Positions 63,917 through 64,000 of a stretch of DNA of 64,000 bases are shown in pieces. The position numbers and the translations under genes are program-made. The notes under the pieces were generated by a model. The model was not told the DNA's origin. It saw nothing but the letters and a program-made list of their open reading frames with translations, and did no database searches. How positions within the stretch are numbered: the stretch's first letter is position 1; each line of letters begins with the position of its first letter. Origin of the DNA: Anabaena catenula FACHB-362 (GTDB lineage Bacteria; Cyanobacteriota; Cyanobacteriia; Cyanobacteriales; Nostocaceae); the NCBI RefSeq assembly GCF_014698735.1, contig NZ_JACJTQ010000012.1, positions 62,001 to 126,000 on the forward strand, written 5' to 3'.

Positions 63917-64000
63917 TTCCTGTTGTTGATTGTAGAACTTCTATGTTTGGAGGCAATATCTGAATTTTATTGAATTTATTGTTTTTTTAGCATGTAATTA
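63917..64000. other. upstream region of the hpsJ-like gene
   Basis: 84 bp at the window edge, AT-rich, presumably part of the promoter of the exosortase unit. The minus-strand AGGAAATGAC places AGGAA 4 nt before the hpsJ-like ATG. Nothing else seen. Confidence 0.3.

Noticed and set aside
1-64000. tRNA, rRNA genes or insertion sequences with transposase
   Set aside because: I recognised none in the gene-free stretches; no standard transposase with a DDE motif was seen. A tRNAscan run would settle the RNA part.

Overview
The window reads as chromosomal DNA of a filamentous, probably heterocyst-forming cyanobacterium (Nostoc/Anabaena-like). Grounds: many HIP1 octamers (GCGATCGC), tandem heptamer repeats between genes, and typical cyanobacterial families (DnaK2-like Hsp70, PilT2-like ATPase, KaiB-domain protein, exosortase with HpsJ). 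All names are homology judgements made by eye; no search was run.

Region 1 (1-20.1 kb) is a type III-B (Cmr) CRISPR locus. A minus-strand gene for a P-loop kinase fused to a WYL regulator sits next to the leader of array A (40 repeats of 36 nt, 3079-5989). Array A is followed by a small exported-protein ORF trapped between its last good repeat and a decayed repeat, a terminator, and an Rpn-type nuclease gene. Then comes cas10(cmr2)-cmr3-cmr4-cmr5-[cmr6::second RAMP] and a CARF-HEPN ribonuclease gene, then array B (47 repeats of 37 nt, 16411-19890). Array B ends in two array-A-type repeats, so it is chimeric. The two repeat types differ at the 5' side but share the last 12 nt (ATAATTGGAAAC), which becomes the crRNA 5' tag; their leaders share a motif. 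Both arrays and the cmr operon point the same way. No cas1, cas2 or cas6 is present, and Cas10 lacks an HD domain but keeps GGDD. Interference is therefore predicted to be Cmr target RNA binding, Cas10 cyclic oligoadenylate synthesis and CARF-HEPN RNase activation, with crRNA processing and adaptation supplied from elsewhere.

Region 2 (20.1-40 kb) is mostly housekeeping or poorly known chromosome: a secreted protein, a DUF1838 protein, a broken AbrB-type transporter gene, YihY/BrkB, DUF4112, an alpha/beta hydrolase, an M23 peptidase, an SH3/peptidoglycan-binding protein, wecB, a PilT-type ATPase, a KaiB-domain fusion, a degenerate metallo-beta-lactamase, a duplicated-HTH protein with a zinc-ribbon partner, dnaK and hsp20 (with a possible RNA thermometer). 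Short tandem repeats and hairpin elements fill the spacers.

Region 3 (40-47.5 kb) holds a type II thioesterase, an Rpn nuclease gene bracketed by a duplicated piece of the thioesterase start, a NACHT NTPase with an expanding Ala-rich repeat, and a TetR - Rieske oxygenase - carotenoid oxygenase group with matching operator-like palindromes before tetR and the Rieske gene.

Region 4 (47.7-63.9 kb) is an exopolysaccharide cluster: flippase, glycosyltransferases, methyltransferases, O-antigen-ligase-type polymerase, exosortase and HpsJ. It carries several signs of recombination: an FkbM pseudogene, a truncated FkbM-like gene and an in-frame FkbM/GT2 chimera.
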